Source of the DNA: Clostridia bacterium
Lineage (GTDB): Bacteria > Bacillota > Clostridia > Oscillospirales > QAMX01
Length of the DNA stretch: 28,019 nucleotides
Direction: 5' to 3'
NCBI GenBank assembly: GCA_017556885.1
Contig: JAFYLV010000022.1
Span: 1 to 28,019 of the forward strand
Shown piece after piece: positions 1 through 5,757 of this stretch. Each line of letters opens with the position of its first letter. The first letter of the stretch is position 1. Below the pieces are notes generated by a model. The model was not told the origin of the DNA. It did not search any database and worked only from the letters and a program-made list of their open reading frames with translations. The translations under genes were made by a program, and so were the position numbers.

Positions 1-72
1 ATGCTCGCCTTGCCAATTATCATACCGAGCAGAGACATACCATGTTCCATTTTTGTCTTTGTACACTGCCAT
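1..72 (-). CDS. int: Tyrosine-type integrase, N-terminal fragment (runs off window)
   Basis: Only the first 24 codons are inside the window. On the minus strand they begin MAVYKDKNGTWYVSARYD, which closely resembles the start of Tn916/phage-type integrases, where an AP2-like arm-binding domain precedes the core-binding and catalytic domains. The ATG overlaps the TAA stop of the upstream excisionase-like gene by one base (TAATG), and a GGAGGAAAA ribosome site lies just before it inside that gene, so the two are probably translationally coupled. The catalytic Arg/His/Tyr residues would lie outside the window, so integrity cannot be judged. The gene reads away from the 3' end of guaA, as expected for an element integrated there. 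Confidence 0.75.
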   Translation of the reverse strand, partial: MAVYKDKNGTWYVSARYDNWQGEH

Positions 73-278
73 TAGTTTTCCTCCTTGTCTTCAGTATCCG
101 TTGGATACCCGTAAATCATTTCCTCAAGGTATTTACGACTTACCCGGCCACTGAGCACAATGAAACCCTTCTCCTTCAGATCATCGTTCAATTTCTTTAT
201 AATTCGATATGATTCAGATCTGGAGACCCCCAACAATTCCTGAAGTTCTTCAGCCTTCACAAATAAACTTTTAGCCAT
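72..278 (-). CDS. xis: Excisionase-like helix-turn-helix protein
   Basis: A 68-residue, charged protein. Residues about 7-30 (AEELQELLGVSRSESYRII) form a clear helix-turn-helix of the excisionase/MerR-like type seen in small Xis proteins of Firmicutes ICEs. Known Xis proteins bend DNA at the attachment site and bias the integrase toward excision. The gene has an AGGAGG ribosome site and ends in a one-base overlap with int, forming the usual xis-int pair. A 7-bp inverted repeat lies about 20 bases upstream of the start and may be its own operator. The exact family is not certain from 68 residues, but position and size support the call. Confidence 0.7.
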   Translation of the reverse strand: MAKSLFVKAEELQELLGVSRSESYRIIKKLNDDLKEKGFIVLSGRVSRKYLEEMIYGYPTDTEDKEEN

Positions 279-300
279 TTGAAATCCTCCTGTTCAGTTA

Positions 301-322
301 GTGAAAGACCGAAGCCTTTCAC
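301..322. repeat. 7-bp inverted repeat upstream of xis
   Basis: GTGAAAG at 301-307 is the exact inverted complement of CTTTCAC at 316-322, with an 8-base spacer. It lies in the xis leader, just before the ribosome site. It could be an operator bound by Xis or another element regulator, or an RNA hairpin that limits xis translation. Confidence 0.4.
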
Positions 323-353
323 ATATTCCGAATTTCAGAGGGGTAAAAGTCAA
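323..353 (-). promoter_or_regulatory. Weak candidate promoter for xis-int
   Basis: On the minus strand a TTGACT -35-like hexamer (348-353) is followed after 19 bases by GAATAT (323-328). The spacer is long and the -10 poor, so the promoter would be weak or activator-dependent. No better promoter is visible before xis. Confidence 0.3.
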
Positions 354-396
354 CCCAAGTCGGAGATTTTTTTGTGAATAATTGAAAAGTGCTCGT

Positions 397-413
397 GGTA
401 TCACCTGGTATCA
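397..413. repeat. Direct repeat pair GGTATCA, candidate recombinase arm sites (inner pair)
   Basis: GGTATCA occurs at 397-403 and 407-413, starts 10 bases apart, so the copies face the same side of the helix. Each is preceded by T or GT. The same heptamer is paired again at 539-556. Tandem short direct repeats near att are typical of sites bound by the N-terminal domain of Tn916/lambda-type integrases or by Xis. Confidence 0.5.
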
Positions 414-452
414 GAGACACAGAGAAACATATGGGACTACAGTAAAAAAACA

Positions 453-501
453 ATAAAAAAAGCCCTTGTTCTTCCACTTCATTCATGGAAAAACAAGGGC
501 T
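453..501 (-). terminator. Rho-independent terminator between guaA and xis
   Basis: A 15-bp stem with one mismatch (461-475 with 487-501) encloses an 11-base loop. On the minus strand it is followed by a run of seven T and further T-rich sequence (445-460). It would stop transcripts leaving guaA before they enter the element's xis-int genes. Confidence 0.8.
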
Positions 502-538
502 ATTTGGGACATATATATTATTCACTAAGTCCATTGTT

Positions 539-556
539 GGTATCAATTTGGTATCA
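539..556. repeat. Direct repeat pair GGTATCA, candidate recombinase arm sites (outer pair)
   Basis: GGTATCA at 539-545 and 550-556, starts 11 bases apart, in the same orientation as the pair at 397-413. The two pairs lie about 140 bases apart, on either side of the terminator hairpin, and the outer pair is about 90 bases from the end of guaA. Confidence 0.5.
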
Positions 557-599
557 AAGTGCCGATTTTAAGCTTTTCGGAATGCTTTTGGCGCTTAAA

Positions 600-670
600 A
601 ACCCTTGATTCAACGGACTTTTTGCTTGAGGGTCAAACCACTGTTAGTTATTCCCACTCGATGGTGCCGA
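600..670. other. Inferred attachment-site junction at the guaA 3' end
   Basis: The 279-647 interval has no convincing gene. It holds the repeats and terminator listed separately and then meets the last codons of guaA (EWE-stop at 648-656). The guaA 3' end is a well-known target of tyrosine-recombinase elements, which restore the stop codon on insertion. The exact core cannot be set here because the second copy lies at the other end of the element, outside the window. Confidence 0.55.
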
Positions 671-1646
671 TCGGCTTCGGGGTCAGGTCGTAGAGGACGC
701 GGTTGATGCCGTCGACTTCGGCGGTGATGCGGGCGCAGATCTTGTGGAGAACGGCGTAGGGGATCTCCTCGATGGAGGCGGTCATGGCATCGCGGGTGTT
801 GACGGCACGGATGATGGCAGGCCAGCCTTCGTAGCGGCTGTCGTCCTTGACACCGACGCTCTTGATGTCGGGCACGACGACGAAGTACTGCCAGACCTTG
901 CCGGCGAGACCGGCATTGTCAAACTCTTCGCGGAGAATGGCATCAGCCTCACGGAGGGCATGGAGACGGTCGCGGGTGATGGCACCGAGGCAGCGGACGC
1001 CCAGGCCGGGGCCGGGGAAGGGCTGACGGTAGACCATGGCGTGGGGAAGGCCCAGCGCCTCGCCGACTACGCGAACCTCGTCCTTATAGAGCAGCTTCAG
1101 GGGCTCGACGAGCTCGAATTTCAGATCCTCGGGCAAACCGCCGACGTTGTGATGGCTCTTGACGGCCTTCTTGCCCTCGGCCTGCTTGATGCTCTCGAGG
1201 ATGTCGGGATAGATGGTACCCTGGGCGAGGAAATCGACGTCCTCCAGCTTGCGGGCCTCATCGGCAAAGACATTGATGAACTCGGCACCGATGATCTTTC
1301 TCTTCTTCTCGGGATCGGCTACGCCGGCGAGCAGATCAAGGAAGCGGTCGGTGGCATCGACGTAGATGAGGTTGGCATCCAGTCCGTCCTGGAAGAGGCG
1401 GATGACGCCTTCGCTTTCATCCTTGCGCATCAGGCCGTGGTTGACATGGACGCAGACGAGCTGGCGGCCGATGGCCTTGATGAGCAGAGCGGCGACGACG
1501 GAGGAGTCCACACCGCCGGAGAGGGCAAGCAGGACCTTGCGGTCGCCCACCTGGGCGCGGACTTCGCGGATCTGAGCTTCGATAAATGCATTGGCAAGCT
1601 CGGGAGTTGTGATACGGGCCATGGATTCGGGACGGAGTTCACTCAT
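648..1646 (-). CDS. guaA: GMP synthase, ATP-pyrophosphatase subunit (no amidotransferase domain)
   Basis: Converts XMP to GMP in de novo purine synthesis by adenylating XMP and replacing the group with ammonia. The 332-residue protein has the ATP-PPase P-loop SGGVDSS (43-49), IGAEFI (119-124), AQGTIYPD (141-148), KSHHNVGGLPED (163-174), and the C-terminal dimerisation domain with QPFPGPGLG (208-216) and the terminal KPIGTIEWE. Bacterial GuaA is normally about 510-525 residues with an N-terminal class I glutamine amidotransferase. Here translation starts directly at the ATPase part behind a GGAGGAAT ribosome site, and rpmB lies immediately upstream, so the amidotransferase is not next door. 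This is the two-subunit arrangement known from archaea, and ammonia must come from a separate subunit or free ammonium. The 3' end appears to host an integrated element. Confidence 0.93.
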   Translation of the reverse strand: MSELRPESMARITTPELANAFIEAQIREVRAQVGDRKVLLALSGGVDSSVVAALLIKAIGRQLVCVHVNHGLMRKDESEGVIRLFQDGLDANLIYVDATDRFLDLLAGVADPEKKRKIIGAEFINVFADEARKLEDVDFLAQGTIYPDILESIKQAEGKKAVKSHHNVGGLPEDLKFELVEPLKLLYKDEVRVVGEALGLPHAMVYRQPFPGPGLGVRCLGAITRDRLHALREADAILREEFDNAGLAGKVWQYFVVVPDIKSVGVKDDSRYEGWPAIIRAVNTRDAMTASIEEIPYAVLHKICARITAEVDGINRVLYDLTPKPIGTIEWE

Positions 1647-1686
1647 TTTTCTATTCCTCCATTGATTTTGGCGTGTTTCGGGCGGA

Positions 1687-1717
1687 AAGCAAAAACAGCC
1701 GCCGTTGGCAGCTGTTT
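1687..1717 (-). terminator. Rho-independent terminator after rpmB
   Basis: ACAGCTGCC/GGCGGCTGT stem (1695-1703 with 1707-1715, one G-U pair), three-base loop, then five T on the minus strand. It separates rpmB from guaA. Confidence 0.75.
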
Positions 1718-1732
1718 CCGTTTTGTCATGAT

Positions 1733-1921
1733 TTACACGGCGCGGGTGACCTTATTGGAACGGAGGCACCGCGTGCACACATAGATATGGCGGGGAGAGC
1801 CGTCAACGATCGCCTTGACACGGCAGATGTTGGGCTTCCAGGGGCGGTTGGTTCTCCGATGAGAGTGGGAGACCTTGATACCGAAGGTAACACCCTTTCC
1901 GCAAATATCGCACTTTGCCAT
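1733..1921 (-). CDS. rpmB: 50S ribosomal protein L28
   Basis: A 62-residue protein beginning MAKCDICGKGVTFG, with the L28 features NRPWKPN and a C-terminal CTRCLRS. Two CxxC pairs (C4/C7 and C49/C52) identify the zinc-binding form of L28. It belongs to the large ribosomal subunit. The start has a strong GAGGAGGTG ribosome site. It is transcribed alone from a near-consensus promoter and ends at a terminator before guaA. Its leader contains a 7-bp GC hairpin, listed separately. Length and sequence are typical, with no sign of damage. Confidence 0.97.
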   Translation of the reverse strand: MAKCDICGKGVTFGIKVSHSHRRTNRPWKPNICRVKAIVDGSPRHIYVCTRCLRSNKVTRAV

Positions 1922-1949
1922 ATTCGCACCTCCTCAATTCTTTACTATA

Positions 1950-1970
1950 TCGCGCCTTTTGGTGGCGCGA
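1950..1970 (-). promoter_or_regulatory. Hairpin in the rpmB leader
   Basis: TCGCGCC (1950-1956) and GGCGCGA (1964-1970) form a perfect 7-bp stem with a 7-base loop between the promoter and ribosome site of rpmB. No T-run follows, so it is not a terminator. It could be an autoregulatory or stabilising leader element. Confidence 0.45.
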
Positions 1971-1979
1971 GACCATAAC

Positions 1980-2008
1980 ATTATAGCAGATGAATTCCAC
2001 AAATGCAA
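1980..2008 (-). promoter_or_regulatory. Sigma-A promoter of rpmB
   Basis: Minus strand: TTGCAT (2003-2008), 17-base spacer, TGC-TATAAT with extended -10 (1980-1985). Near-consensus and well placed for rpmB. Confidence 0.85.
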
Positions 2009-2101
2009 GTACCTTGACAAATTTTTTTTCGTTTTTTTCAAGATGCATACCTTTTTTTGCGGGGGAGGGGAATTTTTATCCAAAACTACCAGTTTTCCCC
2101 C

Positions 2102-2130
2102 TTGCTTTGCCGGTGGGAAACCGATATAAT
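2102..2130 (+). promoter_or_regulatory. Sigma-A promoter of the isomerase operon
   Basis: TTGCTT (2102-2107), 17-base spacer, TATAAT (2125-2130). The predicted transcript begins near 2137, just before a GC-rich hairpin and the ribosome site of the gene at 2174. Confidence 0.8.
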
Positions 2131-2141
2131 CAAGAAAAAAG

Positions 2142-2159
2142 CTCCCCGCTTTGGGGGAG
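2142..2159 (+). promoter_or_regulatory. Hairpin at the 5' end of the isomerase-operon transcript
   Basis: CTCCCC (2142-2147) pairs with GGGGAG (2154-2159) around a 6-base loop, only a few bases from the predicted transcript start and just upstream of the GGGAGG ribosome site. The GGGGAG arm lies next to that site, so the hairpin may shield the 5' end or modulate initiation. Confidence 0.4.
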
Positions 2160-2173
2160 ACGGGAGGAAAAAT

Positions 2174-3049
2174 ATGAAGCAGATCAATATCGGCACGTGC
2201 ATCAAGGGCCGCAAGGCGCTGGAATGGATCCCTGTGATGATGGATATCGGTTATGAGTGTGTGGCCATCAATTTCCATATGTCCACCGGCGATATCGATA
2301 TCAAGGAGCTGGCTCCGAAGGTGCTGGAAAAGCTGGGGGATTCCGGTGTGTATGTTTCCTCCATCGGTTATTACTGCAATCCGCTGCAGAGCGAGGAGCA
2401 GAGAAAGACGCTGGAGTATTTTATTGACTGTGCCCATGATTTCGGCACCGATATGGTTTCCACCTTTGCAGGCGCCATTGAAGGTGACAGCGTTCCCAAC
2501 GCCATCCCTCGCTTTAAGGAGGTCTTTGGTGAGCTTTGCCGCAGAGCGGAGGACCGCGGTGTGCGCATCGCCATCGAAAACTGCCCCATGGACGGTACCT
2601 GGCGCAGTGCCACCTGCAACATCGGATTCAATCCCAAGGCCTGGGAGATGATGTTTGATGCAGTTCCCTCCGATGCCCTGGGCCTGGAGTGGGAGCCGGG
2701 ACATCAGCAGATCCAGCTCATTGATCCGCTGCCCCAGCTGAAGGAATGGGCACCGAAGATCATCCACCTGCACGGCAAGGATGCCTCCGTGGACGAGGCG
2801 GCTATCCGCCGCTATGGCATTCTCGGCGCGGCAAGCTTTGCGCCTCAGCGCACGCCCGGCTTCGGTGATCTCAACTGGACGGATATATTCTCCATCCTGC
2901 ACAAGGCAGGCTACGAGGGCGATATCTGCGTGGAGGGCTATCACGATCCCATCTATCGCGGCGAGTGGGAGACCACGGCACAGATCCATGCCTGCAAGTA
3001 TCTGAAATGGTGCCGCGGCGGCGATTTTGTGCCCAATCTGCTGGACTGA
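2174..3049 (+). CDS. Sugar phosphate isomerase/epimerase-like TIM-barrel protein
   Basis: A 291-residue protein of the AP-endonuclease-2/xylose-isomerase-like TIM-barrel superfamily, which holds metal-dependent sugar and inositol isomerases, epimerases and dehydratases. Visible features are a strand-end IAIENCPMDG, GLEWEPGHQQ, the metal-site type HLHGKD (198-203) and the closing DICVEGYHD. The ATG at 2174 is chosen because GGGAGG lies 7 bases upstream; a longer open frame to 2057 would begin before the promoter. There is no signal peptide, so it is cytoplasmic. The next gene follows 19 bases later with its own ribosome site, indicating a two-gene operon. Substrate cannot be inferred from sequence alone; the partner suggests unusual-sugar or glycoside catabolism. 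Confidence 0.85.
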   Translation: MKQINIGTCIKGRKALEWIPVMMDIGYECVAINFHMSTGDIDIKELAPKVLEKLGDSGVYVSSIGYYCNPLQSEEQRKTLEYFIDCAHDFGTDMVSTFAGAIEGDSVPNAIPRFKEVFGELCRRAEDRGVRIAIENCPMDGTWRSATCNIGFNPKAWEMMFDAVPSDALGLEWEPGHQQIQLIDPLPQLKEWAPKIIHLHGKDASVDEAAIRRYGILGAASFAPQRTPGFGDLNWTDIFSILHKAGYEGDICVEGYHDPIYRGEWETTAQIHACKYLKWCRGGDFVPNLLD

Positions 3050-3068
3050 TCCAAGGAGCAATGCAATA

Positions 3069-4832
3069 ATGGAAGCCAAACGGATTTTTAACTGCCCGAC
3101 GGAAACCCTGGAAGAGTTTGAACGGGCGGCGAAGACGGCTGCTGCCCTCGGCTATACCCATATGACGGTATCCGATCTGCCCAAGAGCATCTGGCAGTGG
3201 GACCGCGACCGGTTTGATCCCTATCCCAACTGGGGCATGATGCATGCGGCGCTTTTCAAGGTCTACGTGCCGGAAAAACTGCGGAAATATCTTCCCTGCG
3301 ATTATGCGGAGAAGAATCTGCAGATCGTTGCCGATCGCTGCAAGATCCTGAAGAAATACGGACTGAAGGCGGCCTTCCACGGCTGTGAGCCTGCATGGCT
3401 TCCGGAGGAGGTCTACCGTGCGCATCCCGATTGGCGCGGTGGTCGCTGCGACCATCCCCGCCGGGCGCGCAAGGCGTATTTCAGCCCCTGTATTGACAAT
3501 GAAGAGGTCCTCGCCATGTACCGCGAGGCGGTGGCGGCCATCTGCCGCGTGGCACCGATTGAAAACTTTACCTTTATGACCAACGATTCCGGTGGCGGTA
3601 TCTGCTGGGGTATTTATCTTTATCCCGGTCAGAACGGACCGGCGGCCTGTGCGCATATTTCCTTTAAGGATCGCATCACCAAGTTCTTATCCACCCTGCA
3701 GGCCGGCGCGGCCGACGCAGGCCTTTGTGCCGACGTGGCCATCAACGGGCCGAAGCCCCTGGAGGCGGCCTCCGCCATTCCCTATCTTGCCGACGGACAG
3801 TATATCAACGGTCAGGGACGGGAATCTGCCACCAATTATATGGGCTGCGGACTTTCCGATTATTTCTATTCCTGCAATTTCTTCCCGGTAAAGGGTCTGC
3901 AGCAGCCGGTTTCGTTTGCCCGGGGCTATGCCTCTGTGGAGGCAAATCCCGAGCGCAACTGTACCGTCAGCCTGGAGCGCGTGGACAACGATATCTGTCT
4001 TGCGATCATGGAACTTGCAGAGGGCGGAGAAAACGAGACGCCCGCAAAGCTTTGGGGATTGCTTGAAAAGGTGGCGAAAAAGGTTGCGTCGTATGCGCCG
4101 GAACATCTTCTGCGCGCATGGGAGGCCATCGACCGCGCGATCACCCAGATCGCGCATCTGGAGGCCGGCGGTCCCATCCTGATGCTTGGTTGTCTTAATC
4201 AGCGCTGGCTCAACCGCCCCTTCGTTCCATTCCCCATGGAACTGACGGAGGAGGAGAAGAGCTGGTGGCGTCCCTTTATCTTCCAGGCAAACTCCGAGGA
4301 GACGGCCTGCGACCTGATGAATCTGCAGTGCTATCCGCTGGTGCGCGGACATTCGGGCAAGTACATCGCCGTGCATCTCATCGAGGGTGCTGTTCGTGAC
4401 CTTGCAAACGCCGAGAACTGCTACAGAGCCGCGGCAAAGGCCGGAGACGCGGAACGATGGAATCTGGAGGCCGACCGGATGCATGCCTGCATCCTGCTGT
4501 GCCGCAATGCCGTCAACGCCTGCCGGTTCCAGGAGATTCTGGACCGGACGGATTATTCCCTTGGCCCTTGCGAGAACGACGTGTGGCATACCGCGCCGGA
4601 TGAGCGCCTGAGGGATATGCAGGTCATTTTCCGCAATGAGCTGGATAACACCGAGGAGATGGCAAAGCTGCTGGAGGGCCGCGAGAGCGACATCTTCTAT
4701 GTGGCGGAGCGCCCGGAGGACGAGGATATTTTCCTCTTTGGCCCCAATCTTGTGGCGCAGCTGCGCAAAAAGCAGAACGTGATGATGGATCATTATCTGG
4801 AACTGCAGCGCCTCTGGGCAAGACACAACTGA
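3069..4832 (+). CDS. Unassigned 587-residue protein, possibly a glycoside-hydrolase-like TIM barrel
   Basis: Not recognised as a characterised enzyme. Start chosen at 3069 because AAGGAG (3053-3058) lies 10 bases upstream and an earlier ATG is closed at once by TAA. The N-terminal half looks like a TIM barrel: repeated helix/strand units, then FHGCEPAWLPEE, SPCIDNEEV and ENFTFMTNDSGGG, where acidic residues end predicted strands as in retaining or substrate-assisted glycosidases. The C-terminal half (about 330-587) appears helical and rich in Trp and Arg. No signal peptide or membrane segment is visible. It shares an operon with the TIM-barrel isomerase, so a joint role in breaking down an unusual sugar or glycoside is reasonable. 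The glycosidase idea is inference from fold-like pattern and context. Confidence 0.7.
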   Translation: MEAKRIFNCPTETLEEFERAAKTAAALGYTHMTVSDLPKSIWQWDRDRFDPYPNWGMMHAALFKVYVPEKLRKYLPCDYAEKNLQIVADRCKILKKYGLKAAFHGCEPAWLPEEVYRAHPDWRGGRCDHPRRARKAYFSPCIDNEEVLAMYREAVAAICRVAPIENFTFMTNDSGGGICWGIYLYPGQNGPAACAHISFKDRITKFLSTLQAGAADAGLCADVAINGPKPLEAASAIPYLADGQYINGQGRESATNYMGCGLSDYFYSCNFFPVKGLQQPVSFARGYASVEANPERNCTVSLERVDNDICLAIMELAEGGENETPAKLWGLLEKVAKKVASYAPEHLLRAWEAIDRAITQIAHLEAGGPILMLGCLNQRWLNRPFVPFPMELTEEEKSWWRPFIFQANSEETACDLMNLQCYPLVRGHSGKYIAVHLIEGAVRDLANAENCYRAAAKAGDAERWNLEADRMHACILLCRNAVNACRFQEILDRTDYSLGPCENDVWHTAPDERLRDMQVIFRNELDNTEEMAKLLEGRESDIFYVAERPEDEDIFLFGPNLVAQLRKKQNVMMDHYLELQRLWARHN

Positions 4833-4839
4833 AAACGAA

Positions 4840-4867
4840 AAGAGACCGGAAGTTCCGGTCTCTTTTT
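4840..4867. terminator. Bidirectional terminator between convergent operons
   Basis: AGAGACCGGAA/TTCCGGTCTCT forms a near-perfect stem (4841-4863), with T5 on the plus side and T4 on the minus side. It serves the 3069 gene and the convergent pfkB gene. Confidence 0.85.
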
Positions 4868-4869
4868 AC

Positions 4870-5757
4870 TTATATCAACTTTTTCAGAAGCTCGGGGGGA
4901 TAATCGGGCACGGCGCCGGGCTGGGTGACGACGTAGTCGCTTAACAGAACGCCGCGGTCCTGACATTCCGGGAGGGAACGGCCTTTGAGCAGGTTTGCGC
5001 AGAAGCAGGCGGAGAAACTGTCTCCGGCACCGACGGCGGAAACGAGCTTCGAGCCGGGCTTGCGGGAGAGGTGGAAGGTGTCGGTCCCGGCATCGTAGAC
5101 CATGGCACCGTCCTTGTCAAGCGTGACGATGACCGTGCGGATGTTGGGATATTCCGCGACGATGGCCCGGCAGAAGGACCGGGAGTAATCGGCAGGAGTA
5201 TCCACACAGATGAGTTCCAGATCGGAAAGCACCTCGTACTCCTCTCGGCTGACCTTCAAAATGGTGCAGACAGAGAGGGACCGCAGGAGAATATCCCGCG
5301 AAAAGAAGGGCGGCCGCAGATTGATATCGCAGAAAACGTGGGTGAATCGCAAGGAGAGCAGGTTGGAAAGGGTGCGCCAGGAGACAGGGCTGCGCTGCGC
5401 AAGGGAGCCAAAGTATAAAAGGGAATCCTTTGGATCGGGGAGCGCATCGGGGATCGGAATATAGTCATAGGCCACGTCGGTCAGCAGACGGTAGGAGGGA
5501 CGGCCCTCGTCATCCTGCGTAACTTGACATGCGCCGGTCGGATGGCCCACTTTTGCAATACAGGAAGGGTCAAGATCAAGGGCGGCGACCCGACCCAATG
5601 CTTCGTTGCCGAGCGCATCACGTCCGACGGCGGAGACAAACGTGGGCTGCTCGCCAAGTTTGCGGAGATGGGCGGCAAAGTTGAAGGGAGCACCGCCGAT
5701 ATACTTTTCATTTGGCCAGACATCCCAAAGGATCTCACCGAAAACAACAATACTCAT
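4870..5757 (-). CDS. PfkB-family carbohydrate kinase, probable fructokinase
   Basis: A 295-residue ribokinase-like kinase. The N-terminus FGEILWDVWP is typical of bacterial fructokinases. GGAPFNFAAHLRKLG (21-35) is the PfkB N-terminal signature, CDINLRPPF (143-151) is a conserved substrate/ATP segment, and GAGDSF (243-248) gives the anion hole with catalytic Asp246. Expected reaction: ATP-dependent phosphorylation of fructose to fructose-6-phosphate in the cytoplasm. Its ATG overlaps the stop of the GH32 gene in an ATGA, so the two are translationally coupled. This supports fructose released by the GH32 enzyme as substrate. Length is normal. Another hexose as substrate is possible but less likely. 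Confidence 0.88.
   Translation of the reverse strand: MSIVVFGEILWDVWPNEKYIGGAPFNFAAHLRKLGEQPTFVSAVGRDALGNEALGRVAALDLDPSCIAKVGHPTGACQVTQDDEGRPSYRLLTDVAYDYIPIPDALPDPKDSLLYFGSLAQRSPVSWRTLSNLLSLRFTHVFCDINLRPPFFSRDILLRSLSVCTILKVSREEYEVLSDLELICVDTPADYSRSFCRAIVAEYPNIRTVIVTLDKDGAMVYDAGTDTFHLSRKPGSKLVSAVGAGDSFSACFCANLLKGRSLPECQDRGVLLSDYVVTQPGAVPDYPPELLKKLI

Noticed and set aside
319..546. A 75-codon open frame on the minus strand between guaA and xis
   Set aside because: It runs through the terminator hairpin and the repeats, has no good ribosome site, and the predicted residues look like no protein family.
1646..1732. GuaA amidotransferase domain lost by a frameshift just upstream
   Set aside because: The upstream bases hold a ribosome site, a terminator and then rpmB, with no amidotransferase residues in any frame.
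744..1784. A 346-codon open frame opposite guaA
   Set aside because: Antisense shadow; it runs on through the rpmB terminator and into the end of rpmB.
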